Positions 1 to 5,183 of a stretch of 9,454 nucleotides of DNA are shown here, piece after piece (the stretch's first letter is position 1; each line of letters opens with the position of its first letter). The notes beneath the pieces are model-generated. The model did no database searches. It had not been told where the DNA came from and saw only the letters and a program-made list of their open reading frames with translations. This DNA comes from Actinomycetes bacterium. Its GTDB lineage: Bacteria; Actinomycetota; Actinomycetes; Actinomycetales; Cellulomonadaceae. The translations under genes and the position numbers were made by a program. The stretch is from NCBI GenBank assembly GCA_023460255.1, contig JAEWQZ010000148.1:1-9454 (forward strand), written 5' to 3'.

Positions 1-39
1 GGCCAGGGCCGCACCACCGATGAGCGCGCGGGCCGTCAC
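1..39 (-). CDS. N-terminal fragment (13 codons) of the gene downstream of the PBP, possibly a metallophosphoesterase
   Basis: Reading leftward from a GTG at 39, the frame stays open to the window edge and gives V/M-TARALIGGAALA, which looks like the start of an N-terminal hydrophobic segment. It begins 10 nt after the PBP stop codon, so it is very likely co-transcribed with the PBP. A GTG overlapping the PBP stop leads to a stop after five codons, so the GTG at 39 is the better start. In Mycobacterium the gene after ponA2 (Rv3683) is a metallophosphoesterase and this position would fit it, but no catalytic motif is inside the window. The identity is inference from synteny only. Confidence 0.45.
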   Translation of the reverse strand, partial: MTARALIGGAALA

Positions 40-49
40 CCGGCCGCCG

Positions 50-2488
50 TCACGGTCGACCGGGCCCGCCGCCGCCGCCACCGGGCGGGATGATGATGCC
101 GCCTCCGCCCGGGTCCGGGGGTTCGACGGGTGCGGGTCCGACGGACGGGTGGAGCTGGATCGCCGTGCCGCGCAGCACCCGCGACCCGGCGGTCGGCGTG
201 GTGCCGGCCACGCCGCCGGCGGGAACGTCGGAGTACCAGACCTTGCCGGTGCGCACGTTGAACCCGGCCTCGCGCAGCACGCGCGTCGCCTGCTCGATCG
301 ACATCCCCGTGACGTTGGGGACCTGCCCCTTCATGCCGCCGATGTACTGCTCGGGCGGGGCGGCGAAGCGCATGACCGCGGCGCCGTCGAGCGCGCGGAC
401 CATGAACCGCCGCCACGTCGGGCCGGCGATGCTCGAGCCGTACACGTTGTCGTACCAGCGGCCGTTGATGCGGATGTCCTGGACCGGGATCATGCCCTGC
501 GAGTAGCCGACCCAGACGGCCGTCGACAGCTGCGGCGTGTAGCCGACGAACCACGTGTGCTCGTTGCTCGACGTCGTGCCCGTCTTGCCGGCCGCGGGCC
601 GACCGGGAAGGGCCCCGATCTGCCGTCCGGTGCCCTGCCAGACCTGGCTGAGCGTGTGGTTCATCGCCGCCGCGATGCCGGGGTCGATGCGCTGCGCGCA
701 GTTCGCCGAGGGGACGGGCAGGCTCTCGCCCTCGCGGTTGACGACGCTGATGATCGCGACCGGGTCGCAGTACACGCCGCCCGACGCGAACGCGGCGAAG
801 GACGCGGCCATGGTCAGCGGCGCGATCGACTGGGAGCCGATGACGTTCGCGGGGACCGGGTCGAACGGGCCGTCGCCGGCCAGGCCGCCGGCGCGGTGCA
901 CGCCGATCTCCGCGGCCCCGGTCATGATCTCGCAGAGGTCGAGCTGCGCGGCGATGTCCGCGTACCCGTTGTTGACGGAGTTCCGCGTCGCGTCGAGCAC
1001 CGTCATGTGGCCGCGGCCGCCCTCGGAGTTGCCGAGCTTCCACGGCCGGCTCGGCAGCTTCGCCCCGCAGGCGGTGAACTCGTTCTCGTTGCGGGTGCGC
1101 TGCGTGCCGTTGACCATCTCGGCCAGGCCGTGCCCGTCCTTGAACCACTGGAGCAGGGTGAACGGCTTGAACGTCGACCCGGGCGGGAAGCCGCTCGCGC
1201 TGCCGTAGATGTTGTCCGTGTTGAAGTTGACCGCCGTCTCCCACGGGATGGTCGACTCCTTCGGGTTGTACACCCGGTTCTGCGACATGGCCAGGACGTA
1301 GCCGGTCCCCGGCTGCACGACGGAGATGGCCGACGCGACGCCCGACGGGTCGTCGATCGGGATGCCCTGCTTCACCTCGTAGTCGGCCGCCGCCTGGAGC
1401 GTCGGGTTGAGCGTCGTGGTGATCGTCAGGCCACCGCGGTAGAGCATCCCCTGACGCTCGTCCTCGGTCTCCCCGAACACCGGGTTGGTCCGGATGATCT
1501 TCGTGACGTAGTCGCAGAAGAAGCCGGCACCGCTGATCGCGTTCGCGGCCGCGCACGTGAAGGCGGGGGCCCCGATGACGAGGGTGTCGGCGATCGGCGT
1601 CGCCTTGCCCGCCTCGAACTCCTCGGTGGTGATCATGCGCAGCTGGTGCATCCGGGTCAGCACGCGGTCGCGGCGGGCCTGGGACTCCTCGGGGTTGCGC
1701 GTGGGGTCGTACAGGCTGGGGCCCCGGGTGATGCCGGCGATCGTCGCGGCCTGGAGGTAGTTCAGCTCCGACGCGGGGATCGAGAAGTAGTACCGCGCGG
1801 CCGCCTCGACGCCGTAGACGGACAGCCCGAACTGGGCGATGTTGAGGTAGCGCTCGAGGATCTCGTCCTTGGTGAGGACCTGCTCGAGCGCGATGGCCAT
1901 CTTGGCCTCGGCGAGCTTGCGGGCCACGCCCTCGGTGCCGTCCGCCGTCGTGGCCGCCTCGATCGCGGCCGCCCGCTCGGCGTCGGAGTCCGCGCCCTGG
2001 ATCGCAGCCTGCACCAGGGCGTTCTTCACGTACTGCTGGGTCAGGGTCGAGCCACCCTGGGTCGCGCACTCGCCCTCGCAGGTGGCGTTGCGCACGAGCG
2101 CGCGGAGCATGCCCTGCGGGTCGATCGCCCCGTGGTCGTAGAAGCGGTGGTCCTCGATCGCGATGACCGCGTCCTTCATCGGCTGCGACACCTGGTCCAG
2201 GCCGACGATGATCCGGTTCTCGATGTAGAACTCGGCGAGCAGGGTCCCGTCGGAGGCGAGGATGACCGACTTCTCGGACAGCGGCACCTCCTCGAGCTCC
2301 GCGGGGAGGTCGTCGAAGAGGCGGACCGACGTCCCGGTCACGGTGCTCGTGGCGCCCACGGCGGGCATCACCAGGCCTGCGGCCAGCAGGCCGCCGAGAC
2401 CCGACATGAGCAAGAACGCGAGCAGGAGGCCGAGGACCTGCGCGACGCTGATCCGGCGTCCCGGGGCCGAACGGACAGACGACACCAT
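50..2488 (-). CDS. ponA2: Bifunctional class A penicillin-binding protein (GT51 transglycosylase + transpeptidase) with a C-terminal PASTA domain
   Basis: This 812-aa enzyme polymerises lipid II glycans and cross-links the stem peptides outside the membrane. A short cytoplasmic N-terminus is followed by a membrane anchor at about residues 14-46. The GT51 domain shows EDHRFYDHG (112-120, catalytic Glu112) and GGSTLTQQ (145-152). The transpeptidase domain has STFK (438-441, nucleophile Ser438), SVN (504-506) and KTGT (635-638). One PASTA domain lies at about 718-782, then a Pro/Gly-rich tail. All eight cysteines (137, 141, 312, 325, 474, 519, 574, 597) are extracytoplasmic. The ATG at 2488 is chosen because it directly precedes the membrane anchor and has a TACCCT hexamer 7 nt upstream. 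The open frame extends upstream but that stretch is low-complexity and non-protein-like. The gene is divergent from whiB, as ponA2 is from whiB4 in M. tuberculosis. Class and motifs are certain; the ponA2 name is inferred from synteny and the single PASTA domain. Confidence 0.97.
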   Translation of the reverse strand: MVSSVRSAPGRRISVAQVLGLLLAFLLMSGLGGLLAAGLVMPAVGATSTVTGTSVRLFDDLPAELEEVPLSEKSVILASDGTLLAEFYIENRIIVGLDQVSQPMKDAVIAIEDHRFYDHGAIDPQGMLRALVRNATCEGECATQGGSTLTQQYVKNALVQAAIQGADSDAERAAAIEAATTADGTEGVARKLAEAKMAIALEQVLTKDEILERYLNIAQFGLSVYGVEAAARYYFSIPASELNYLQAATIAGITRGPSLYDPTRNPEESQARRDRVLTRMHQLRMITTEEFEAGKATPIADTLVIGAPAFTCAAANAISGAGFFCDYVTKIIRTNPVFGETEDERQGMLYRGGLTITTTLNPTLQAAADYEVKQGIPIDDPSGVASAISVVQPGTGYVLAMSQNRVYNPKESTIPWETAVNFNTDNIYGSASGFPPGSTFKPFTLLQWFKDGHGLAEMVNGTQRTRNENEFTACGAKLPSRPWKLGNSEGGRGHMTVLDATRNSVNNGYADIAAQLDLCEIMTGAAEIGVHRAGGLAGDGPFDPVPANVIGSQSIAPLTMAASFAAFASGGVYCDPVAIISVVNREGESLPVPSANCAQRIDPGIAAAMNHTLSQVWQGTGRQIGALPGRPAAGKTGTTSSNEHTWFVGYTPQLSTAVWVGYSQGMIPVQDIRINGRWYDNVYGSSIAGPTWRRFMVRALDGAAVMRFAAPPEQYIGGMKGQVPNVTGMSIEQATRVLREAGFNVRTGKVWYSDVPAGGVAGTTPTAGSRVLRGTAIQLHPSVGPAPVEPPDPGGGGIIIPPGGGGGGPGRP

Positions 2489-2495
2489 GGTCCCC

Positions 2496-2501
2496 AGGGT
2501 A
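2496..2501 (-). promoter_or_regulatory. Putative -10 element (TACCCT) of the PBP gene, leaderless arrangement
   Basis: On the minus strand TACCCT fits the actinobacterial TANNNT -10 consensus and is separated from the ATG by only 7 nt (GGGGACC). That places transcription initiation at or next to the A of the start codon. There is no properly spaced Shine-Dalgarno. No clear -35 is visible. Confidence 0.6.
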
Positions 2502-2546
2502 CGGGAGGCCGCCGCGCCGCCGGTCGGCGTCGCCCGCCCGGCCGGT

Positions 2547-2568
2547 GGAGATCCTGTGCACGATCTCC
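2547..2568. repeat. Inverted repeat, 7-bp arms with 8-bp spacer, upstream of the PBP promoter
   Basis: The arms GGAGATC (2547-2553) and GATCTCC (2562-2568) are perfect reverse complements about 60-80 bp upstream of the PBP start. The size and spacing suit a dimeric regulator. Arms this short can arise by chance in GC-rich DNA, so its function is unproven. Confidence 0.35.
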
Positions 2569-2739
2569 CGTGCTCGCCCGATGCCGCGCGCCCCGGCGGG
2601 CCGAGGTGCGTCGTCGTCCCCGAGGCCGAAAGGTCCCTGGACTGCGGCCCCGGGCTTCGCCAAGATGGCCGCGGACGGCTCTTTCCGTCGTGCCCGCCCT
2701 GCCCGCGCGCCGGAAATCCGACCCGAATGGCCCATGAGA

Positions 2740-2774
2740 GCGTGCCCAGCGGCGTCCTACCCTGGAGGGCACGC
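2740..2774. repeat. Inverted repeat bracketing the putative whiB -10 hexamer
   Basis: GCGTGCCC (2740-2747) and GGGCACGC (2767-2774) are perfect 8-bp inverted arms separated by 19 bp. The candidate -10 TACCCT (2758-2763) lies in the spacer and the expected transcription start falls in the right arm. It could be an operator that occludes the whiB promoter. A chance occurrence somewhere in this intergenic region is not negligible; its position is what makes it notable. Confidence 0.4.
2758..2763 (+). promoter_or_regulatory. Putative -10 element (TACCCT) of the whiB-led operon
   Basis: TACCCT fits TANNNT and is the same hexamer as the divergent PBP -10. A start near 2770 would give a leader of about 20 nt ending in the strong GAGGAGGT ribosome-binding site. 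No TTGAC-like -35 is seen at 16-18 bp upstream. Confidence 0.45.
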
Positions 2775-2791
2775 GGGTGAGAGGAGGTCTG

Positions 2792-3130
2792 GTGGCTGAT
2801 CAGCACTGGACCGCGTACGGGGCGTGCTCGGGTGCGCCGCCGGACGACCTGTTCGTCGAGGGCGCCGCCCAGCGCTCCGCACGCGAGGTCTGCGCGACGT
2901 GCCCGGTGCGGGTCGAGTGCCTCATCGACGCCCTGGACCACCACATCCTCTTCGGGGTCTGGGGCGGCATGACCGAGCGTGAGCGCCGGGCGCTCCTGCG
3001 CCGCTACCCCGACGTCTCCTCCTGGCGCGACGTGATCGAGGCCGAGCCGGAGCTCGTCGCCCGCCCGAGCGCCTACCGCATGGGCCGCTCACGGCGGCCC
3101 CTGGAGCGGCAGTCGGCCAGCGGCGGCTAG
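2792..3130 (+). CDS. whiB4: WhiB-family [4Fe-4S] transcriptional regulator, WhiB4-type
   Basis: This is a 112-aa small Wbl protein. Four cysteines, C12, C34, C37 and C43 (C-x21-C-x2-C-x5-C), would bind a redox- and NO-sensitive [4Fe-4S] cluster. The G[V/I]WGG turn is GVWGG at 55-59, followed by TERERRALLRRYP and a basic C-terminus (RMGRSRR) that could contact DNA. The stretch FVEGAAQR before the CxxC and the segment after GVWGG closely match M. tuberculosis WhiB4 as I remember it. A GTG at 2777 is in frame, but the GAGGAGGT ribosome-binding site (2781-2788) would then lie inside the coding region, so the GTG at 2792 is preferred. It is the first gene of a three-gene run. WhiB4 in Mtb is a redox-responsive, DNA-condensing repressor; the same role here is inference. 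Confidence 0.95.
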   Translation: MADQHWTAYGACSGAPPDDLFVEGAAQRSAREVCATCPVRVECLIDALDHHILFGVWGGMTERERRALLRRYPDVSSWRDVIEAEPELVARPSAYRMGRSRRPLERQSASGG

Positions 3131-3133
3131 CCT
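3128..3133 (+). promoter_or_regulatory. Putative leaderless -10 (TAGCCT) made from the whiB stop codon
   Basis: TAGCCT fits TANNNT, and its first three bases are the whiB stop codon. Seven nt (TGCGCGC) separate it from the ATG at 3141, which has no Shine-Dalgarno. This suggests an internal leaderless promoter for the DUF4177 and RidA genes in addition to read-through from whiB. Confidence 0.5.
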
Positions 3134-3140
3134 TGCGCGC

Positions 3141-3299
3141 ATGACGCGCTGGGAGTACGCCACGGTCCCCCTCATCGTGCACGCCACCAAGGCGATCCTC
3201 GACCAGTGGGGGGCGGACGGCTGGGAGCTGGTCCAGGTGGTGACCGGGCCCGACGGCAACGGCCTCGTCGCCTACCTCAAGCGGCCGGTCGCGGGCTGA
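3141..3299 (+). CDS. Small DUF4177-family protein
   Basis: A 52-aa protein begins MTRWEYATVPL, contains QWGADGWELVQVV and ends AYLKRPVAG. The W-E-Y start, the GWELV core and the short beta-alpha-beta length are typical of DUF4177, a family of about 50-60 residues with no established function. It starts 10 nt after the whiB stop and ends 10 nt before the RidA gene. The equivalent M. tuberculosis gene appears to be Rv3678A, also beside the RidA-like Rv3678c. The conserved pairing with RidA suggests a shared role, but I cannot name one. No transmembrane segment or cysteine is present. Confidence 0.88.
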   Translation: MTRWEYATVPLIVHATKAILDQWGADGWELVQVVTGPDGNGLVAYLKRPVAG

Positions 3300-3309
3300 C
3301 GGGCCGACA

Positions 3310-3777
3310 GTGAGCGTCAGCCACCGCCTGACCGAGCTCGGCATCACGCTGCCGCCCGTCGTCGCGCCCGTCGCGGCGTACACGCCGGCCGTGCGTACCG
3401 GTGCCTACGTGTGGACGTCCGGGCAGCTGCCGTTCGTGGACAGCGCCCTGCCGGCGCGCGGCAAGGTCGGCGAGGGACCCGGGCTGGTGGCGCCCGACGT
3501 CGCCCGCGACCTCGCGCGCGTGGCCGCCCTCAACGCCCTGGCCGCGATCGCGGAGCTGGCCGGCAGCCTCGACCGCGTCAAGCGCGTCGTGAAGGTCGTC
3601 GGCTACGTCGCCTCGGACCCGTCGTTCACGGGGCAGCCCGGCGTCGTCAACGGCGCCAGCGAGCTGCTGGGCCAGGTGTTCGGCGACGCGGGCGTGCACG
3701 CGCGCAGCGCGGTCGGCGTGGCCGTGCTGCCGCTCGACGCGCCCGTCGAGATCGAGCTGGTCGTCGAGCTCGGCTGA
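3310..3777 (+). CDS. RidA/YjgF/UK114-family protein (enamine/imine deaminase superfamily)
   Basis: This 155-aa protein has the RidA fold signature: VWTSGQLP near 34-41, ALAAI at 76-80, and the C-terminal ARSAVGVAVLPLDAPVEIE (131-149), which contains the conserved Arg132 and Glu147. In RidA, the Arg (Arg105 in E. coli) anchors the substrate carboxylate for hydrolysis of reactive 2-aminoacrylate-type enamines. The protein is longer than the roughly 128-residue RidA. The sequence, with extra N-terminal residues, resembles the YjgF-like subgroup typified by Rv3678c, whose substrate is unknown, so I give no gene symbol. It starts with GTG, lacks a clear ribosome-binding site and follows the DUF4177 stop by 10 nt, suggesting translational coupling. 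Confidence 0.92.
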   Translation: MSVSHRLTELGITLPPVVAPVAAYTPAVRTGAYVWTSGQLPFVDSALPARGKVGEGPGLVAPDVARDLARVAALNALAAIAELAGSLDRVKRVVKVVGYVASDPSFTGQPGVVNGASELLGQVFGDAGVHARSAVGVAVLPLDAPVEIELVVELG

Positions 3778-3780
3778 GCC

Positions 3781-3816
3781 CTCGGCGGGCCCGGCGCCCT
3801 CAGCGGGCCCGGCGCT
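3781..3816. repeat. Two tandem 18-bp units at the crp 3' end
   Basis: The units at 3781-3798 and 3799-3816 differ at only two positions and share the 13-mer GCGGGCCCGGCGC. The second unit contains the crp stop codon (3800-3802) and its last codons; the first lies in the 22-bp gap to the RidA gene. It looks like a small duplication of the end of crp. Confidence 0.8.
3786..3811. terminator. Possible bidirectional hairpin between convergent RidA and crp genes
   Basis: CGGGCCCG at 3786-3793 and again at 3804-3811 is self-complementary, so the two copies can form an 8-bp all-GC stem with a 10-nt loop on either strand. It straddles the crp stop and sits just past the RidA stop. There is no T-tract, so it would be a non-canonical actinobacterial terminator at best. 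Confidence 0.4.
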
Positions 3817-4474
3817 CCAGGCGGTTCAGGTCGAGGATCACGACGGCGCGGCCCTCGCGGCGCACCCAGCCGCGCGCCGTGAAGTCCGCGAGCGCCTTGT
3901 TGACCGTCTCGCGGGAGGCGCCGACGAGCTGGGCGAGCTCCTCCTGCGTGAGGTCGTGGGCCACGCGCAGCCCGTCCTCGACAGGCTGGCCGAAGCGGGT
4001 GGACAGGTCCAGGAGCGCCTTGGCGACCCGGCCGGGCACGTCGGAGAAGACCAGGTCGGCGAGCGCCTCGTTGGTCCGCCGCAGCCGCCGGGCGAGCGCG
4101 CCGAGCAGGTGCTTGGCGACGGTCGGGTTGTGCTGGACCCACGTGATGAGCTCGTCGTGGGTCAGCTCGTACAGGCGGGCGTCGGCGACGGCGGTCGCGG
4201 TCGCGGTGCGGGGGCCGGGGTCGAAGAGCGAGAGCTCGCCGAACATCTCACCGGGGCCGAGGACGGACAGGAGGTTCTCCCGCCCGTCGGCCGAGCGCCG
4301 GCCCAGCTTCACCTTGCCGGCGCCGATGACGTACAGCCGGTCGCCCGCGTCGCCCTCGTGGAAGAGGGCCTCACCGCGGGGGAGGTCGACGCGTGCCATC
4401 GAGGCGAGCAGCTCCCGCGAGGCATCCTGGTCGATCCCCGCGAACATCGGGGCCGAGAGCACGACGTCGTCCAC
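3800..4474 (-). CDS. crp: Crp/GlxR-type cAMP receptor transcriptional regulator
   Basis: This 224-aa global regulator has an N-terminal cyclic-nucleotide-binding domain (about 1-115) with GDRLYVIGAGKVKLGRR (44-60) and the phosphate-binding segment FGELSLFDPGPRT (78-90, Glu80 and Arg89). A linking dimer helix follows, then a helix-turn-helix at 174-195 (DLTQEELAQLVGASRETVNKA). The recognition helix SRETVNKA is that of Crp proteins that bind TGTGA-N6-TCACA. The protein is close to M. tuberculosis Crp (Rv3676) along its whole length. The start is a GTG at 4474 with GAGG upstream; the ATG overlapping it is in another frame. It follows the RsiG-like gene by 69 nt on the same strand with no visible promoter between, so the two are probably co-transcribed. 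Confidence 0.97.
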   Translation of the reverse strand: MDDVVLSAPMFAGIDQDASRELLASMARVDLPRGEALFHEGDAGDRLYVIGAGKVKLGRRSADGRENLLSVLGPGEMFGELSLFDPGPRTATATAVADARLYELTHDELITWVQHNPTVAKHLLGALARRLRRTNEALADLVFSDVPGRVAKALLDLSTRFGQPVEDGLRVAHDLTQEELAQLVGASRETVNKALADFTARGWVRREGRAVVILDLNRLERRAR

Positions 4475-4543
4475 ATCCCCGTCCTCGCCTCGCCGGACGC
4501 GAGCGGCAGCCCGCTCCGTCCATCCTGCCTCATGCCCTCGCGG

Positions 4544-4951
4544 TCAGCGAGCCTCGGGTCCGACGACGTCGCGGGCGACGATGGCGTCGAGGATCCGCTG
4601 CGTGGAGTCCTCCAGCGCCGCGTCGAGGTGCTCGCCGTACTCGGCGAGCCGGCGGTCGAGGTCACGCAGGCGCTGCATGAGCGCGACCTGGTCCATCTCG
4701 GGACCGACGTGCACGAGCGAGGTCAGCTCCTGGGGGTGGGGCAGCGACATCTGCGCGTCGGGCAGGATGTCCCAGCTCATCGCGCCGAGGGTCTCCGGCG
4801 GGGCGTAGGCGGCGACGGCGAGGTCGAGCCGGGCGCGGAGCAGCCGGCGCCAGCGGAGCAGCTGCGCCTTCTCCGCCCGGAGGGCGCGACGCGCTGCACG
4901 CGCGTCGTGTCCCGGCGCGGTGCGCCGCTGCTTGACCTGTGCCACGGCCAT
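4544..4951 (-). CDS. Small helical hairpin protein resembling the RsiG/AmfC family
   Basis: This 135-aa soluble protein has no signal peptide, membrane segment or cysteine. Residues 15-50 form a strongly charged helix with RAEKAQLLRWRRLLRARLD (25-43), then a Pro-rich link (PPETLGAMSW, LPHPQEL), then a second long amphipathic helix at about 84-126. Helix 1 resembles the RsiG pattern E(X)3S(X)2R(X)3Q(X)3D, with Arg35 and Asp43 kept and Leu32, Arg39 and Lys28 substituted. Helix 2 keeps only acidic ends (Asp99, Glu114). RsiG is a c-di-GMP-dependent anti-sigma factor of Streptomyces WhiG. If this is a relative, ligand binding is probably altered or lost. The ATG at 4951 is chosen for its GAGGAG ribosome-binding site (4959-4964) at 7 nt spacing, over the in-frame ATG at 4975. 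It precedes crp by 69 nt. The gene is confidently real; its family is a judgement from motif pattern only. Confidence 0.85.
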   Translation of the reverse strand: MAVAQVKQRRTAPGHDARAARRALRAEKAQLLRWRRLLRARLDLAVAAYAPPETLGAMSWDILPDAQMSLPHPQELTSLVHVGPEMDQVALMQRLRDLDRRLAEYGEHLDAALEDSTQRILDAIVARDVVGPEAR

Positions 4952-5032
4952 CCGTGATCTCCTCGAGTCCACCATCCCCCGCTGGAGCAGATGTCGGCTG
5001 CGATGATCACGGACTTGAGCGCTGAGCAGCAC

Positions 5033-5059
5033 GTTCACCCCATCGGCCCAGGTGTTCAC
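5033..5059 (+). repeat. Direct repeat of GTTCAC, two helical turns apart
   Basis: GTTCAC occurs at 5033-5038 and 5054-5059, so the copies lie on the same face of the helix. The first copy continues CCC, which resembles the GTTCACC half of Streptomyces PHO-box (PhoP) direct-repeat units, though those units repeat every 11 bp and the later positions do not match. Any regulator assignment is speculative. Confidence 0.3.
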
Positions 5060-5066
5060 GCGCACA
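5051..5066. promoter_or_regulatory. Candidate Crp/GlxR binding site
   Basis: The site matches the invariant GTG-N8-CAC core (5052-5054 and 5063-5065) and 7 of 10 positions of TGTGA-N6-TCACA. It is centred about 107 bp upstream of the rsiG-like start and 125 bp upstream of nth. Crp encoded in the adjacent operon could bind here for autoregulation, as reported for GlxR. The core alone would be expected a few times by chance in a GC-rich window of this size. Confidence 0.35.
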
Positions 5067-5170
5067 TACGGGAGCGATCCCACGAGATGGAACGTTTCGC
5101 CTGCCGGGACGGCCGCTCCGCGGGCCCGCCGGGGGGTGCGCGGGCCGCCGGTGGCGTGGGCGGCCACCCC

Positions 5171-5176
5171 TAGGCT
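5171..5176 (+). promoter_or_regulatory. Putative leaderless -10 (TAGGCT) of nth
   Basis: TAGGCT fits TANNNT and is 7 nt (GACCGGC) from the GTG at 5184. No Shine-Dalgarno precedes that GTG, and the arrangement fixes it as the likely start despite the frame being open further upstream. Confidence 0.6.
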
Positions 5177-5183
5177 GACCGGC

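Larger units (their letters stand above)
2489..2791. other. Divergent PBP/whiB intergenic region
   Basis: This 303-bp gap carries promoters for both flanking genes and no convincing gene; the open frames crossing it are shadows rich in Arg, Pro and Gly. It contains the PBP -10 hexamer (2496-2501, minus strand), an inverted repeat at 2547-2568, a second inverted repeat (2740-2747 with 2767-2774) that brackets the putative whiB -10, and the whiB ribosome-binding site at 2781-2788. I found no convincing -35 hexamer for either direction. Confidence 0.7.
4952..5183. other. Divergent rsiG-like/nth intergenic region, locally less GC-rich
   Basis: This 232-bp gap holds promoters for the rsiG-like/crp unit (minus) and nth (plus). 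The stretch at about 4985-5105 is visibly less GC-rich than the flanking genes, as expected for regulatory DNA. It contains a candidate Crp site (5051-5066), two direct GTTCAC copies 21 bp apart (5033-5038 and 5054-5059) and the nth -10. A 60-codon open frame at 4991-5173 has poor third-position GC and is not called. Confidence 0.65.

Noticed and set aside
20..2737. 905-codon open frame on the plus strand across the PBP gene
   Set aside because: Arg/Gly/Asp/Ala-rich shadow typical of GC-rich DNA; the minus strand carries every PBP motif in another frame.
2777..2791. GTG at 2777 as whiB start
   Set aside because: It would place the GAGGAGGT ribosome-binding site inside the coding sequence; GTG 2792 uses it.
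2489..2944. 152-residue N-terminal extension of the PBP
   Set aside because: It has no family similarity, crosses into whiB on the other strand, and would bury the membrane anchor; ATG 2488 has a promoter at leaderless spacing.
5041..5080. SigR-type GGAAT/GTT or SigA -35/-10 pair for the rsiG-like gene
   Set aside because: TATGTG and nearby GGAAC fragments do not combine into a correctly spaced promoter.
4991..5173. 60-codon plus-strand frame in the nth upstream region
   Set aside because: Third-position GC is much lower than in real genes here, there is no ribosome-binding site, and it overlaps regulatory-looking DNA and the nth promoter.
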